A DNA stretch of 64,000 nucleotides from Gammaproteobacteria bacterium RIFCSPHIGHO2_12_FULL_63_22 (GCA_001801685.1 MGYJ01000061.1:345078-409077); one strand, 5' to 3'; counted from the stretch's first letter, positions 38,404-50,454 are shown. Numbers and translations are program-made. Notes: generated by a model not told the origin, from the sequence alone.

Positions 38404-39762
38404 ATGTCCGCAAATCCCGAAAAGGTGCGCCGGAGCATCCGGAATCGGCTTTTTTGGCTGGTGATTGTCATGCTGATCGCCAGCATTCCTGTGTTGCTGT
38501 TTGCCATGGTCGGGCTGCCACACGTGTTCCGGAGTGCGCACGTGCGCGACGTCGTCGCGCTCGAGGCGGGCGGGCAAGCCCCTGGCGTCGCTTCGGCGCA
38601 TTTCGCGCCCGCTTTTGCCTTGTTGGCCGGCACCCCGTTGACGGCGGGCAACGCGGTGGAAGTGTTGGCAAACGGCGACGCGACATTTCCGCGCCTGTGG
38701 GTTGACCTTCGCTCGGCCCGGCACTCGATCACGGTGCAAATGTACTACGCCGGGCCGGGCAAGGTCGCCGACCGTGTGTCCAGCATCCTCATCGAGCGCG
38801 CCCGTGCCGGCGTCGACGTGTTCTTCCTCCACGACGCCTTCGGAACGCAGGATTTGCCGCCAAGCTATTTCGAGGAATTGCGTGCGGGCGGGATCCACGT
38901 GGCCGTATTCCGCCCGGTTCGCTGGCACACCTTGGATCGATCGAACCACCGATTGCACGTACGCGGCATCGTTATCGACGGTGCAACTGCCTACACCGGG
39001 GGCTTCGGCTTCGACGACCAGTGGCTGGGCGACGGCAAGCGTCCGCAGCAATGGCGCGAGACCAACGTACGATTCGCCGGGCCGGCTGTTGAGCAACTGC
39101 AGGCCGCTTTCACCGCCAATTGGGCCGAAGCAACCGGGCAGCTGCTGACTGGTGAACGGCTTCTCCCGCCCGACGGCGTGGCGGTCACCACTACGGGAAG
39201 TGCGGCCGCTGGTTCGGACGCCGCGCTTGTGTACAGCCCGCCTCTGGAGGGCAGCACGACGGCGGAGCGGCTCATCGCGCTTTCCATCGCCAGTGCGCGG
39301 CAGCGCCTTTACATCGCCAACGCCTATTTCGTTCCAGACGCGGACTTCCTGCAGTTGTTGGTCGACGCCGCGGGGCGTGGCGTGGACGTTCGCTTGCTGA
39401 CTAGCGGCGCCTACACAGACGTCAAAACGACCCGGCTTGCCGGTCGAAGTCGTTACGCGGTCCTGCTCGCGGCGGGGGTACGCATCTATGAGTACCGGCC
39501 GACAAACATGCACGCCAAGACTTTCGTCGTGGACGGCGAGTGGACGGTCATCGGCACAATGAACTTCGACAACCGCTCCATGGCCTACAACAACGAGGTC
39601 GCACTGGTGGTGCTCGACGGCAGAGTCGGCGAAAGCATGGAATCGATGTTCCTCGACGACCTTCGACGCGCGGACGAAATTCAGCCAGGGGAGTTCAGCA
39701 CGCGGTCGCGCGGGCAACGCTTGCTCGAGCGGGCGGCGAACGTCGTGGCGAGTCTGCTGTAA
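38404..39762 (+). CDS. phospholipase D / cardiolipin synthase-family protein
   Basis: HVRGIVIDGATAYTGGFGF and HAKTFVVDGEWTVIGTMNFD (two PLD motifs). Confidence 0.88.
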   Translation: MSANPEKVRRSIRNRLFWLVIVMLIASIPVLLFAMVGLPHVFRSAHVRDVVALEAGGQAPGVASAHFAPAFALLAGTPLTAGNAVEVLANGDATFPRLWVDLRSARHSITVQMYYAGPGKVADRVSSILIERARAGVDVFFLHDAFGTQDLPPSYFEELRAGGIHVAVFRPVRWHTLDRSNHRLHVRGIVIDGATAYTGGFGFDDQWLGDGKRPQQWRETNVRFAGPAVEQLQAAFTANWAEATGQLLTGERLLPPDGVAVTTTGSAAAGSDAALVYSPPLEGSTTAERLIALSIASARQRLYIANAYFVPDADFLQLLVDAAGRGVDVRLLTSGAYTDVKTTRLAGRSRYAVLLAAGVRIYEYRPTNMHAKTFVVDGEWTVIGTMNFDNRSMAYNNEVALVVLDGRVGESMESMFLDDLRRADEIQPGEFSTRSRGQRLLERAANVVASLL

Positions 39763-39770
39763 TACTTCTT

Positions 39771-42314
39771 TCACGACGTGGCCGCCAGGCGATCGCGCCA
39801 GCGTGACTTCAAGACTTCGAGAACAACCAGGACGACGAGGCCGGCGCCAAGCCCCAGCGCGAGATCGTCTACGTGCAGTGGACCGAAACGGAATAGTTCA
39901 CGCGCCCACGGCGACAGCAGCGTCAGGCCCAGGATGGCGCTTATGGCAAGCAGCACCCAGAGCAGCGCCGGATTTGGCCGGCGTAGCGCGGTCAGCAGCG
40001 AGGTAGTGAAAGACCGGTTGACGAAGATCAGGCTGACGATGGTCAGCACCAGTGAAAAGAAGGTCAGCGCCCGTACTTCTGCCTCGGGCATGCCGAAGCG
40101 GAGCGCTCCGAGGAAGATGACGACAACGACCAGGAGCGCCACGGTGCCCTGTACGAGGCTCCAGCCGATCAAGGCAGCCGAGAACAATGGCTCGGTCGGG
40201 CTCCGCGGCGGCCGACGCATGACATTGTCCTCCTCGGTTTCCGCTTCGAAGACCAGCGAAGACACCGGATCGATCACCATCTCCAGGAATGCGATGTGCA
40301 TCGGCCCGAACAGGATCGGCAGGCCGAACAGCAGCGGCAGCAGCGCGAGTCCGGCAATGGGCACGTGCACGGAGAAAATGAAGCCCATCGCCTTGCGAAG
40401 GTTGTCGTAGATGCGGCGTCCCAGGCGGACCGACTTGACGATCGAGCCAAAGTCATCGTCCAGCAGCACAATGGCCGAGGCCTCGCGCGCGACGTCGGTG
40501 CCGCGTCCACCCATGGCGATGCCGATGTGCGCCGCCTTGAGCGAGGGCGCGTCGTTGACGCCATCGCCGGTCATCGCCACGATCTGACCGCTGCGCTTGA
40601 GCGCCGTGACAATCCGAAGTTTCTGCTCCGGCATGATCCGCGCGAACACGGTTGCGCTGCGCACGCGCAGGGCCAACTCTGCATCGCTGAGCTGCTCCAG
40701 TTGGCCGCCGGTCACCAGGTCTTCGGTCTGGAGTCCTGCTTGGTCGGCGATGGCCCGGGCGGTCGCCGGATAGTCTCCTGTGATCATGAGCACCTGGATG
40801 CCCGCCGAGCGGCATTCAGCCACGGCCTCCGGCACGCTTGAACGCAACGGATCGGCCAGGCCGACGAGGCCGAGGAACTCGAATGCGAATTCCTGCTGTG
40901 AGTCCGGCCAGGGCTGCCCGGCGAAGGTGGCGCGCGCAACGCCCAGCACGCGAAGTCCTTGCGCGGCCATCGCGTCTACGGCCTTGGTTAGCGCAGCGAG
41001 GTCTGCCTCGCCGTGGTGGCAAAGCCGGAAGATGGCCTCCGGTGCGCCCTTGGCGGCGATCACGAACTCTTGGCCACCTTCGACGGTCTGCCAGGCCTGC
41101 GACATGGCGAGTAGGTCGGGACGAAGCCCGTACGCGTGCACTAGCTTCCACCCGGCTTCTGGCAGGCGTCCGCCCTGCGCGGGCTGCCCCCGCGCAAGCT
41201 CATGGAACGCCCTCTCCATAGGGTCGATGGGTACCTGCGCACTGGCGAGAATCCCGAACCCGAGCACGCGGTTGAAGATCGGCGGCATTGGCGCACCGGA
41301 CCCATCGCCGGGTCTGAAGACTTCACCGCCCTTCAGCCGCAGTTCGGCGATCGACATCCGGTTCTCGGTGAGCGTGCCGGTCTTGTCCGTGCACAACACG
41401 GTGGCGGAGCCGAGCGCTTCGATGGCTGCAGCGCGTCGCGTCAGCACCCGCGCCTGTGAAATCCGCCAGGCGCCCATCGCCATGAACACGGTGAGGACGA
41501 CGGGCAACTCCTCCGGCAGCATCGCCATCCCGAGGGCGATGCCGCCGAGCAGTGCGTCCAGCCAGCTTCCCCGCAGTGTGCCGTAGAGCAGCACCGCGAG
41601 GATACTGACGGATCCTCCAGCCAGCGCAAAGATTCGTACCAGCCGTTGTGTTTGTGCCCTTAGCCTGGACGGCTCGGGCTCCAGCAGGCTGAGGGACTGG
41701 CCGATCTTGCCAATTTCGCTCAACTTGCCGGTGGCCAGCACCTCGCCGACGCCCGTCCCGCGTACGACCAGGGAACCGGAGAACACATTCGGAAGGTCAT
41801 CGCCGCCTGGCCTGCGCGTTATCGGTGGCCCGGCGTCGCTGCTGGCGATCTTCCGCACGGGCACCGACTCACCCGTCAGCAGGGACTCGTCCGTTTGTAG
41901 GTCCTGGCTTTCCAGCAACACCGCGTCCGCCGGGACGCGGTCGCCCTCGGCGAGCACGATGAGATCGCCACGCACGACTTCGCGGCCGGCGATGCGTTTG
42001 CGCTGACCGTCGCGGATGACCAGTGCCCGGGGACTGGTAAGGTCGCGCAGTGCCTCGAGCACTCGTTCCGTGCGGGACTCCTGCACGACGGTGATCACAA
42101 CGGAAAAGGTTGCGAAGGCGAGCAGGATTAGAGCGTCCTGCAAGTCCCCGATGGCGAGGTAGACGGCGCCGCCGCCGAGCAGGAGCGCGAGCATCGGTTC
42201 GCGCAGGACCTCGGAGACGATTCGAAGCGGCGTGCGCCGATCTGGCCGGGGCAGCTCGTTGTACCCTTCGCTTTGCCGTCTGGCTTGCGCGTCTGCCTCG
42301 GTCAGGCCCGGCAT
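39771..42314 (-). CDS. cation-transporting P-type ATPase (P2-like)
   Basis: [53 protein letters not shown]. Confidence 0.93.
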   Translation of the reverse strand: MPGLTEADAQARRQSEGYNELPRPDRRTPLRIVSEVLREPMLALLLGGGAVYLAIGDLQDALILLAFATFSVVITVVQESRTERVLEALRDLTSPRALVIRDGQRKRIAGREVVRGDLIVLAEGDRVPADAVLLESQDLQTDESLLTGESVPVRKIASSDAGPPITRRPGGDDLPNVFSGSLVVRGTGVGEVLATGKLSEIGKIGQSLSLLEPEPSRLRAQTQRLVRIFALAGGSVSILAVLLYGTLRGSWLDALLGGIALGMAMLPEELPVVLTVFMAMGAWRISQARVLTRRAAAIEALGSATVLCTDKTGTLTENRMSIAELRLKGGEVFRPGDGSGAPMPPIFNRVLGFGILASAQVPIDPMERAFHELARGQPAQGGRLPEAGWKLVHAYGLRPDLLAMSQAWQTVEGGQEFVIAAKGAPEAIFRLCHHGEADLAALTKAVDAMAAQGLRVLGVARATFAGQPWPDSQQEFAFEFLGLVGLADPLRSSVPEAVAECRSAGIQVLMITGDYPATARAIADQAGLQTEDLVTGGQLEQLSDAELALRVRSATVFARIMPEQKLRIVTALKRSGQIVAMTGDGVNDAPSLKAAHIGIAMGGRGTDVAREASAIVLLDDDFGSIVKSVRLGRRIYDNLRKAMGFIFSVHVPIAGLALLPLLFGLPILFGPMHIAFLEMVIDPVSSLVFEAETEEDNVMRRPPRSPTEPLFSAALIGWSLVQGTVALLVVVVIFLGALRFGMPEAEVRALTFFSLVLTIVSLIFVNRSFTTSLLTALRRPNPALLWVLLAISAILGLTLLSPWARELFRFGPLHVDDLALGLGAGLVVLVVLEVLKSRWRDRLAATS

Positions 42315-44674
42315 CCGGAATCCCAGCGCCAGTCGCGGATCTCGGGCATGTCGTCGCCGTGAAGCTCGATGTAGCGCCTGTGCTCGAGCAGCTTGCTGCG
42401 GATGAACTCCGTCAGCTCGGTGCCGCGTTCGCCCAGCCCTTCGACCCGTTCGATCACGGCCTGCGCCAGATGGAAGCGGTCGAGGCGGTTCAACACACCC
42501 ATGTCGAAGGGCGTCGTCGTTGTTCCCTCCTCGTTGTAGCCCCGAACGTGGAAATTGACGTGGTTGCTTCGGCTGTACGTGAGCCGATGGATGAGCGAAG
42601 GGTAGCCGTGGTAGGCGAAGATAACGGGTTTATCCGTGGTGAAGAGAGCATCGAAAGCGGGGTCTTCCAGGCCATGAGGATGCTCGCTCGAAGGCTGCAG
42701 CGTCATCAAATCGACGACGTTGATGACGCGAATCTTCAACTCCGGCAGGTGCTCACGCAGCAAGTCGACCGCCGCGAGCGTTTCCAGCGTCGGAACGTCT
42801 CCGCAGCACGCCATCACCACATCAGGCTCGCCTCCCATGTCGTTGCTGGCCCAGCACCATATTCCCAAGCCCGCGGCGCAATGCTTGACAGCCTCGTCCA
42901 TATCGAGCCACTGCGGGGCGGGCTGTTTGCCCGCGACGATAACGTTGACGTAGTGGCGGCTGCGCAGGCAGTGGTCAGTGACTGAAAGCAGGGTGTTGGC
43001 GTCGGGCGGCAGATAGACGCGAATCACGTCTGCCTTCTTGTTGACCACGTGATCGATAAAGCCCGGATCCTGATGACTAAAGCCGTTTTGATCCTGCCGC
43101 CAGACGTGTGATGTGAGCAAATAGTTTAGCGATGCGATCGGGTGCCGCCAGGCGAGACCTCTGGTGACCTTGAGCCACTTCGCATGCTGGTTGAACATGG
43201 AATCGACGATGTGCACGAACGCTTCATAGCACGAGAAGAAGCCGTGGCGACCGGTTAGCAGGTAGCCTTCCAGCCAGCCCTGGCACAGGTGCTCGCTCAG
43301 CACCTCCATGACCCGGCCGTCCGGCGAAATCTCGGTATCGGCCGTGGTCACCTCGCCGGTGAATACCCGGTCGGTGACTTCGAACACCGCGCCCAAGCGA
43401 TTGGATGCGGTTTCGTCAGGACCGAAAATCCGGAAATTCTCTTGTTTCAGATTGAGCTTCATCACGTCGCGCAGAAAGTTGCCGGTCACGCGGGTGGCTT
43501 CAGCCGACACAGATCCGGGGCTTGGCACATCGACGGCGTACTCGCGAAAGTCCGGCATTTGCAGATCCACCAACAGTCCGCCGCCGTTGGCATGCGGATT
43601 GGCGCCCATGCGACGCTCGCCCTTGGGTGCAAGCTCGGCCAGCTCCGCGATCAGCTTGCCATTGGCATCGAACAGTTCTTCAGGGCGATAGCTTTTCATC
43701 CATTGCTCAAGCAACCTCAGGTGATCCGGATTGCCGGCGAGATTGGCCAACGGCACCTGATGCGAGCGCCACGACCCTTCGATTTTCAGTCCGTCGACCA
43801 CCTTTGGCCCAGTCCAGCCTTTCGGCGTGCGCATCACGATCATTGGCCATTTCGGTCGTTCATGTTCCTCGCCCGTGCGAGCGTTGGACTGAATGCTGCG
43901 AATCGCTGCGATGACGAGATCCAGTGTCGAAGCCATCGCCTGGTGGACCGTGTCGGGGTCCTCACCTTCGACGAAATAGGGCTCATATCCGTAGCCGCGG
44001 AAAAGCTGCTCAAGTTCTTCGTGACTCACCCGACCGAGCACCGTCGGGCTGGCGATCTTGTAGCCGTTCAAGTGAAGGATCGGCAGCACGGCACCGTCGC
44101 GCGCCGCGTTGAGGAACTTGTTCGAATGCCAGCTCGCTGCGAGCGGCCCCGTTTCGGCTTCGCCGTCACCCACCACACAGGCAACGACGAGGTTCGGGTT
44201 GTCGAATGCCGCGCCATACGCGTGCATCAGCGAGTAGCCGAGTTCTCCGCCCTCGTTGATCGATCCGGGAACTTCGGGGGACACATGGCTGGGAATTCCG
44301 CCCGGAAACGAGAACTGCTTGAACAGCTTCTGCATTCCCACCGCATCCTGCGAAACCTCGGGATAAATCTCGCTGTAGGTGCCCTCGAGATAGGTATTCG
44401 CCACCAAACCCGGTCCGCCGTGGCCAGGGCCGATCACGCAAATCATATTCAGGTCGTACTGCTTGATGACGCGGTTCAGATGCACGTAGATGAAGTTGAG
44501 GCCTGGCGTCGTCCCCCAGTGACCCAACAGGCGCGGCTTGATGTGCTCAAGGGAAAGCGGGACCCTGAGCAGCGGGTTGTCGAAGAGATAAATCTGGCCG
44601 ACCGACAGATAATTCGCGGCACGCCAATAGGAATTCATCTTCACAAGAAGGTCGGGCGCAAGGGGCGTAGTCAT
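42302..44674 (-). CDS. xfp: phosphoketolase (xylulose-5-P/fructose-6-P)
   Basis: [62 protein letters not shown]. Confidence 0.95.
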   Translation of the reverse strand: MTTPLAPDLLVKMNSYWRAANYLSVGQIYLFDNPLLRVPLSLEHIKPRLLGHWGTTPGLNFIYVHLNRVIKQYDLNMICVIGPGHGGPGLVANTYLEGTYSEIYPEVSQDAVGMQKLFKQFSFPGGIPSHVSPEVPGSINEGGELGYSLMHAYGAAFDNPNLVVACVVGDGEAETGPLAASWHSNKFLNAARDGAVLPILHLNGYKIASPTVLGRVSHEELEQLFRGYGYEPYFVEGEDPDTVHQAMASTLDLVIAAIRSIQSNARTGEEHERPKWPMIVMRTPKGWTGPKVVDGLKIEGSWRSHQVPLANLAGNPDHLRLLEQWMKSYRPEELFDANGKLIAELAELAPKGERRMGANPHANGGGLLVDLQMPDFREYAVDVPSPGSVSAEATRVTGNFLRDVMKLNLKQENFRIFGPDETASNRLGAVFEVTDRVFTGEVTTADTEISPDGRVMEVLSEHLCQGWLEGYLLTGRHGFFSCYEAFVHIVDSMFNQHAKWLKVTRGLAWRHPIASLNYLLTSHVWRQDQNGFSHQDPGFIDHVVNKKADVIRVYLPPDANTLLSVTDHCLRSRHYVNVIVAGKQPAPQWLDMDEAVKHCAAGLGIWCWASNDMGGEPDVVMACCGDVPTLETLAAVDLLREHLPELKIRVINVVDLMTLQPSSEHPHGLEDPAFDALFTTDKPVIFAYHGYPSLIHRLTYSRSNHVNFHVRGYNEEGTTTTPFDMGVLNRLDRFHLAQAVIERVEGLGERGTELTEFIRSKLLEHRRYIELHGDDMPEIRDWRWDSGCRA

Positions 44675-44682
44675 GGTGACTC

Positions 44683-46323
44683 CTAGATTGATAGGGGGGT
44701 TGCGTGCAAGGCATCATCGACGATGCTCTGGGCTTGTGCGATGACGAGACGCAGGTGGTCCGGACCCCGGAAGCTTTCGGCGTAGATTTTATAGACGTCT
44801 TCGGTGCCCGAAGGGCGTGCCGCGAACCACGCGCTCGCGGCTTCAACCTTTACGCCATCGATCGGCGCACCGTTACCGGGAGCCTGCGTGAGCACACGTT
44901 GGACGCGTTCCCCGGCAAGTTTGGAAAGGCGCACCTGATCGGCTGATAGACGCGTCAGCAACTGCTTCTGGGCGGAAGTGGCTGGCGCATCCTGGCGCGC
45001 GAAGTAGGGCGTGCCGAAGTCCGCTGTGAGGTCACGATAGATTTCGCCGGGGTCGCGCCCAAGCCGCGCCGTGATTTCGGCGGAGAGCAGCGCTGCGGTG
45101 ATGCCGTCCTTGTCCGTCGTCCATGGCGCGCCGTCACGGCGCAGGAAGGAAGCGCCAGCACTCTCTTCGCCGGCAAATCCGAGCGAGCCGTCGCCAAGGC
45201 CGTCGACGAACCACTTGAATCCGACCGGCACTTCATAGAGCGTTCGCCCGAGCTTTGCGGCGACACGATCGATCATTCGGCTACTGACCACCGTCTTGCC
45301 CACGGCTGCAGAGCGATTCCACTGCGGTCGATGCGCAAACAGATAGTGGATGGCGACCGACAGGTAGTCGTTGGATGGCAACAGGCCTGCGCCAGGTGTC
45401 ACGATTCCGTGTCGGTCATGATCGGTGTCGCAGGCAAACGCAATGCGAAACTGGTCCTTGAGTGCAACGAGGCCCTGCATCGCGGCGGAGGAGGACGGAT
45501 CCATCCGGATCTGACCATCCCAATCCACGTTCATGAAGCCGAAGGTGGGGTCGACAGTCTCGTTCAACACAGTGAGATTCAGCCGAAAGCGCTCAGCAAT
45601 GCGACTCCAGTAATGTACACCTGCGCCTCCGAGCGGATCGACTCCCATCGCAATGTCTGCGCCGCGTATCACGTCCAGGTCGATGGCGTTCGGCAGGTCG
45701 CTGGTATAGGCGTCCAGAAAATCGTGCCGGTGCGTCGTGGACGCTGCCAGGGCCTTTGCAAATGGAATCCGCTTTGTTCCTCGCAGGCCGTTGTCGAGGT
45801 ACTGGTTCGCTCTCGCCTCGATCCACCGGGTGACAATCGAGCCCGCCGGCCCGCCATGTGGCGGGTTGTACTTGAATCCGCCGTCCGCGGGTGGATTGTG
45901 GGAAGGCGTTATGACAACGCCGTCGGCGTACCCGCTGGAGCGGTCGCGGTTGTAGGCGAGAATCGCGTGGGAAATGGCCGGAGTCGGCGTGTACTCGTCT
46001 TCGGACGCTATCAACGTATCCACTTCGTTCGCCGCAAGCACTTCAAGAGTTGTAGCGAATGCCGGAATCGACAGCGCGTGGGTGTCGAATCCAAGAAAAA
46101 TGGGGCCCTCGGTCTTTTGCTCGCGCCGGTAGTCGCAGAGCGCCTGGGCGATAGCCAGGATGTGCGATTCGTTGAATGTCCTGGCAAATGCAGATCCCCG
46201 ATGGCCAGAAGTACCGAAGAGCACACGCTCTTGCGCAGCGGATGGATCGGGACGCTCGGTGTAGTATGCCGTGATCAGGCGTGGCACATTTACCAGTGGC
46301 GACGACCGCGCCTTCGACGTCAC
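44683..46323 (-). CDS. pgm: phosphoglucomutase, alpha-D-glucose-specific
   Basis: [35 protein letters not shown] at 46323 overlaps the preceding stop (GTGA). Confidence 0.93.
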   Translation of the reverse strand: MTSKARSSPLVNVPRLITAYYTERPDPSAAQERVLFGTSGHRGSAFARTFNESHILAIAQALCDYRREQKTEGPIFLGFDTHALSIPAFATTLEVLAANEVDTLIASEDEYTPTPAISHAILAYNRDRSSGYADGVVITPSHNPPADGGFKYNPPHGGPAGSIVTRWIEARANQYLDNGLRGTKRIPFAKALAASTTHRHDFLDAYTSDLPNAIDLDVIRGADIAMGVDPLGGAGVHYWSRIAERFRLNLTVLNETVDPTFGFMNVDWDGQIRMDPSSSAAMQGLVALKDQFRIAFACDTDHDRHGIVTPGAGLLPSNDYLSVAIHYLFAHRPQWNRSAAVGKTVVSSRMIDRVAAKLGRTLYEVPVGFKWFVDGLGDGSLGFAGEESAGASFLRRDGAPWTTDKDGITAALLSAEITARLGRDPGEIYRDLTADFGTPYFARQDAPATSAQKQLLTRLSADQVRLSKLAGERVQRVLTQAPGNGAPIDGVKVEAASAWFAARPSGTEDVYKIYAESFRGPDHLRLVIAQAQSIVDDALHATPLSI

Positions 46324-47702
46324 AGCCAGCCTCCGGTAAAACCGGCCCGCCGCAGCCCATTGCCGATGTAGGGGCAGTTTCGCATCAACCGCCACAACAG
46401 GCCGCTGAGATGGTTTTCGATCATGAGGATGATCGGTCCCTGGTTCAGTCCGAAATGCCAGGGCGAAACCCAGTAGCCATACGGGTTGCCAGGCGTTCCC
46501 GGGTGGGAGGGATTGAACGATGCCTTGAAGCCATAGGAATTGAACTCGGTCAACTTGGCAATGTGCATACAGTAGTTGAGAGCGGGCAGGGCAATTTCCG
46601 GCGCGAAGGGGATCGATGCCACGACCGCCCAGGGTGCGAGCGTGCCGTCGTCGGGCCCGTAGGGAACGCCACGACCCACATAGTCGAAGAATTCGCGTTC
46701 GATGCCATCTACCTTGAAGGTGTCAGGACCCGGGCCTTCGCTCGCGGTAATCCCCCAACAGTGGCTGGCATAGCCTTTGTACCTACGCGGGTTGTCGATC
46801 GCGTACTGCTGTTGCACGTAGGTGGCACGTCGGCTGTTCTCGAAGTAATCGATGCCCTTCTCGCGCATGAAAGCATCCTGAATACCGCGAAAGTCGATCC
46901 AGACGTGGGAAAGTTGATGGGTGAACAGCGGGCCGGCATAAAGATAGTCTTGCCCGTAGGCATTTTCCCAGCGGTAGGTGCTGGCCCAGGCGGCGTAGCT
47001 GCTCTCGGGTAACGGGTGGGTTGGCGAGCCCAGTCCTAGCACGTATAGCAGCAGGGCCTCGTCGTAGCCCTCCCACCGGTAGGGCAGAAAGCCGCTCTCC
47101 GGCTTCCAGCCGTGCGTCAGCGTTTCAGCCTCGTCCTGCGCCCATCGCCAGTCGGCGCGTCGATAGAGTGCGTCGCCCAGGAAGCGGATTTCACTTTCCG
47201 CTGCGCTACCGGCGTCAAAAAAAACGGCGGCAGTCAACGCGCCGGCCAGGAGGAAAGCGCTATCGACGGTCGACAGTTCGCACTGCCAGGCGCGTCGGCC
47301 GGTCTGCATGTCAAGAAAATGATAATAGAACCCGCGGTAGCCGGTCGCATCGGCCTCGGGGCCTTGCGCACTGCTCCAGAAAAAGCGCAGCGTCGCCAGC
47401 GTTCGCTCGACTGCAGCGGCTCGCGAGATGAATCCGCGCTCGACCGCTACAGGGTAGCAGGCAAGGGCAAGTCCGGTAGCGGCGATACTTGCAGGCCAGC
47501 CGGCCTCGGTCTTGTCGAGCACCAGGCCGTTAGCTGGATTGGTCTCGCGTAAAAAGTACTCGAACGTTTCCCGCTGGAGCTTTTGCAAGTCGGCATCGAC
47601 TGAGGGAGCCATGCCTCCAATCGAAGCCATCGTGTCGCGACCTCCCGTCGCATCCGCCGGCGAGAACGCGCCCGATTCAAGCTTGTCGACCTGCCTGCGC
47701 AC
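46320..47702 (-). CDS. glucoamylase-family protein (Glycoamylase-like domain, as in NdvB-type proteins)
   Basis: LQRETFEYFLRETNPANGLVLDKT...GFYYHFLDMQTGRRAWQCELSTVDSAFLLAGALTAA...FTHQLSHVWIDFRGIQDAFMREKGIDYFENSRRAT. Confidence 0.88.
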   Translation of the reverse strand: MRRQVDKLESGAFSPADATGGRDTMASIGGMAPSVDADLQKLQRETFEYFLRETNPANGLVLDKTEAGWPASIAATGLALACYPVAVERGFISRAAAVERTLATLRFFWSSAQGPEADATGYRGFYYHFLDMQTGRRAWQCELSTVDSAFLLAGALTAAVFFDAGSAAESEIRFLGDALYRRADWRWAQDEAETLTHGWKPESGFLPYRWEGYDEALLLYVLGLGSPTHPLPESSYAAWASTYRWENAYGQDYLYAGPLFTHQLSHVWIDFRGIQDAFMREKGIDYFENSRRATYVQQQYAIDNPRRYKGYASHCWGITASEGPGPDTFKVDGIEREFFDYVGRGVPYGPDDGTLAPWAVVASIPFAPEIALPALNYCMHIAKLTEFNSYGFKASFNPSHPGTPGNPYGYWVSPWHFGLNQGPIILMIENHLSGLLWRLMRNCPYIGNGLRRAGFTGGWL

Positions 47703-47705
47703 CCG

Positions 47706-47963
47706 CTACTGCGTCCACTTGCGATGCAGGAAGTTGTGGATGGGAACAAAGACCAAACCGGCATAGGCTCCGTAGAGGAAGCTCTCGATCAGCCCGACAA
47801 TAAAGCCCCGCCAACTGAACCATTCGAACCCCGGCAACAGCTGCAGAAGCAGCGAGTGCATGTACAGGCTAGACGGCGTCAACAGGGCGAAAACGACGCA
47901 AAAGACAAATGTAAACGCGCTCCATATTGCCAGTGACCAGGTCACAACCTTGATGTTGAGCAT
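47706..47963 (-). CDS. DUF5676-like membrane protein
   Basis: MLNIKVVTWSLAIWSAFTFVFCVVFALLTP...GFEWFSWRGFIVGLIESFLYGAYAGLVFVPIHNFLHR. Confidence 0.75.
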   Translation of the reverse strand: MLNIKVVTWSLAIWSAFTFVFCVVFALLTPSSLYMHSLLLQLLPGFEWFSWRGFIVGLIESFLYGAYAGLVFVPIHNFLHRKWTQ

Positions 47964-47996
47964 GTTGGTTCCTTCATTCAATACGGCTTTGCATCT

Positions 47997-48182
47997 TCAA
48001 TGCTGGTGACCTGTCGGCTTTGAGTCAGACCCCGAGCGGGATTCGTCTGGCGGCGTGCTGTCCTTATCCGCTTCGCCGGGACGCTTGCCGTGTCCTCCAT
48101 GTCCGCCGTGACCGAACATGTGCATGCCGATGAAGGCGGCCATGAAAAGGACCCAAACCCAGTTTTGCGATAGCCATGCCAT
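47997..48182 (-). CDS. DUF2933-like small His-rich membrane protein
   Basis: WLSQNWVWVLFMAAFIGMHMFGHGGHGGHG. Confidence 0.75.
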   Translation of the reverse strand: MAWLSQNWVWVLFMAAFIGMHMFGHGGHGGHGKRPGEADKDSTPPDESRSGSDSKPTGHQH

Positions 48183-48249
48183 AACTTGTACTCCTGCGTA
48201 GAAACGGAATTATCCTCCAGCGATCCCGAGGAGGCGCTCCGGAGCGCGT

Positions 48250-49821
48250 TCACTTGAACGCCTTTACCAACGCCTCAAATTGCGTTCGCAGCGATTTGTC
48301 GTGTGGCGTGATGGGAGGAATCTCGCGGTCGATTCCAATCAATTCATATACGGCCATCTGGGCCGCACGAATCGAATATTCCACGGTAAATACGACGTCA
48401 TCCGGGATTTCGACGAACTGGCTGACGAAGGCGAAGTTCTTCGATCCGCGTGGAACGGGCGGGGGGCGATCGCCACGCTCCCGAGGCATGAACATGCTGG
48501 TGATGTAGGGCATCCTGCATGGAATGCAGTTTGCCGACTCGACGGTCTCCGGGTCGAAACGCAAGTGGCCGCAGAGTTCCTGAAGTATCTCCGCGCCACT
48601 GCACTCGGCCATCGGCTTCGGAACGAAATTTCCGACCCGGTCCGGAAGCAACGCGTAACCCCAGAACACCTGCACATCGTCCGGCTGATTGGCAAAGTGT
48701 GGTTGATGCGCAAGCACTATCGACATCAGCCAATTTGAATCCTTGAAAGTCACCAGGCCGCCAGTACCTGGCTCGTTGCCGCTGAACCGATTCATCTGGT
48801 CGAAGAATGCGGGTCGCTTCAAGGTGACCGTAAACGACTCCCAACACGATTGCGAAATACAACTGTTGAAGGCCGCCGGATTGCCGAACTCAGGTCGTCC
48901 CTGCGCTAACTTTTCCCAGAGCGCCCAACCGTCGCTATCTGCCTTGGTCAGCTTCGCGGGCGCACTCGTCATCGAGCCCAGACTTGAAGCATCGGTCATG
49001 GATCCGTTCTGCATGAATACGAGGTCGCCATCATTTACGGCGATCACTTCTCTATCGTTCTGCCGCAGGCAGTGGATGCCGGTCACCGTGAACACCTTGT
49101 CATCACTGGAGCAGTCCAGGTCAGTAACCTTGCAGTCCATGACGAAACGGACGCCTTTGGCCTCAAGCCATGTTTGCAGGGGCAGGACCAGCGAATCGTA
49201 CTGGTTGTAGATGGTTCGTTTTACACCTGCCAACGTCTCGATGCGGGAGAACTCCAACATGAAACGATGCAGGTAGCGTTTGAACTCGACAGCGCTGTGC
49301 CACGGCTGGAAAGCGAACGTGGTAGCCCACATGTACCAGAATTCAGTATCGAAAAATGCGGGCGAAAGCCAGTCGGTGATGCGGCTGGCGCCCAACTCCT
49401 GTTCGTCTGCCTTGCTGAGCTTCAACAATTCGATTCGATCCTGCATGGAGAATCCCATCGAAGTTACCGGCACTTTCGCGCGACGGCGATCGACCAGCCT
49501 CGCCAGCGAGTGCGCCTTATACCGCTCATTGAACCGCACCGTCTCGTCAAATACCGTCATGCCTGCGTTGTGCAGCGAGGGAATTGATTTGAAAAGATCC
49601 CAGGTGCATTCGTAGTTGTCGGTTGTCAACATGCGTCCGCCGCGCAGTGAGTATCCGTTCGCGGCGTTGCCGGCTCCGTCCAGACTTCCGCCGAGGATGG
49701 GCATTGCTTCGAGGACAGAAATGCTTTGACCCGGAAAGCAGCCGTCCCGGATCATGAAGGCCGCGGCAGCGAGGGATCCGATTCCGCCCCCAACCAGATA
49801 GGCTTTTGGATGCTTAGTCAT
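48250..49821 (-). CDS. ohyA: oleate hydratase
   Basis: YLVGGGIGSLAAAAFMIRDG, GGSLDGAGNAANGYSLRGGRMLTTDNYECTWDLFKSIPSL. Confidence 0.92.
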   Translation of the reverse strand: MTKHPKAYLVGGGIGSLAAAAFMIRDGCFPGQSISVLEAMPILGGSLDGAGNAANGYSLRGGRMLTTDNYECTWDLFKSIPSLHNAGMTVFDETVRFNERYKAHSLARLVDRRRAKVPVTSMGFSMQDRIELLKLSKADEQELGASRITDWLSPAFFDTEFWYMWATTFAFQPWHSAVEFKRYLHRFMLEFSRIETLAGVKRTIYNQYDSLVLPLQTWLEAKGVRFVMDCKVTDLDCSSDDKVFTVTGIHCLRQNDREVIAVNDGDLVFMQNGSMTDASSLGSMTSAPAKLTKADSDGWALWEKLAQGRPEFGNPAAFNSCISQSCWESFTVTLKRPAFFDQMNRFSGNEPGTGGLVTFKDSNWLMSIVLAHQPHFANQPDDVQVFWGYALLPDRVGNFVPKPMAECSGAEILQELCGHLRFDPETVESANCIPCRMPYITSMFMPRERGDRPPPVPRGSKNFAFVSQFVEIPDDVVFTVEYSIRAAQMAVYELIGIDREIPPITPHDKSLRTQFEALVKAFK

Positions 49822-50146
49822 GTTTTTCCGTGGCTCGGACGAACGTGTTGATCGAAGGGTCCGGATTGGCCTCGAACGTGTCGCGATCCCTGGCCGAGAG
49901 AAAGAAATAGACGTGGCCTTGGTATACGGCGGAGTTCGTCGGACTCGATTCCTTGGGTAGTCCGGGCATGGGGTTGACCAGCGCGTCTGCGCCGGCCGGC
50001 AACGAGGATCCAGCGGGAACTGGCATTCGATGAAAGTGGTGGTGGCGAATCCGGCGCCTTCGATCAATAAGGCGCGCGCCATAGCGTCGCCCACCCACGA
50101 GCAGTAGGAAGCCGGCGACAATCAGAATCCATACCCAGAGTCCCAT
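49814..50146 (-). CDS. membrane-anchored YHS-like protein lacking cysteines
   Basis: N-terminal TM then VNPMPGL...AVYQGHVYFFLSARDRDTFEANPDP, colinear with the YHS pattern DPVCGM...Y.G..YYFCS..C...F...P. Confidence 0.65.
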   Translation of the reverse strand: MGLWVWILIVAGFLLLVGGRRYGARLIDRRRRIRHHHFHRMPVPAGSSLPAGADALVNPMPGLPKESSPTNSAVYQGHVYFFLSARDRDTFEANPDPSINTFVRATEKHD

Positions 50147-50247
50147 GGCTGTATCCTCCAACTTTCACGTGACAATCGTAGAATCAATGAGCCAGTTTCG
50201 CGCCGCAGGAAATGTGGCGTGTTGAGGAACTGCGCAGGCGATTGGGC

Positions 50248-50454
50248 TCATTTCCGCTCCAGTTCGACCACGTCGTTGATTTGCGGGCGGCCATCCAGGA
50301 TTTGCGCACTCGCGTAGTGCTCGTCGAAGACAAGGACTATGCCGGCCAACGACACTACGATGAGCGCGGCGACCAGCGGCAGACGCGAGGGTACGCTGCG
50401 CGCCGTCGGCGAGGGACCGCTTAGCGCAATTTTAGGTCCGGATGGTGTGTTCAT
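50248..50454 (-). CDS. small membrane protein, unknown
   Basis: single TM LVAALIVVSLAGIVLVF. Confidence 0.4.
   Translation of the reverse strand: MNTPSGPKIALSGPSPTARSVPSRLPLVAALIVVSLAGIVLVFDEHYASAQILDGRPQINDVVELERK

Noticed and set aside
38941-39000. HVRGIVID as a defective PLD motif (Lys->Arg)
   Set aside because: Position and spacing fit an HxR variant that may be normal for the subfamily; second motif canonical, so not evidence for inactivation
38356-39774. 472-aa minus-strand ORF
   Set aside because: Antisense to the PLD-family gene whose two catalytic motifs are clear
43289-44686. 465-aa plus-strand ORF
   Set aside because: Antisense to phosphoketolase
45331-46371. 346-aa plus-strand ORF
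   Set aside because: Antisense to phosphoglucomutase
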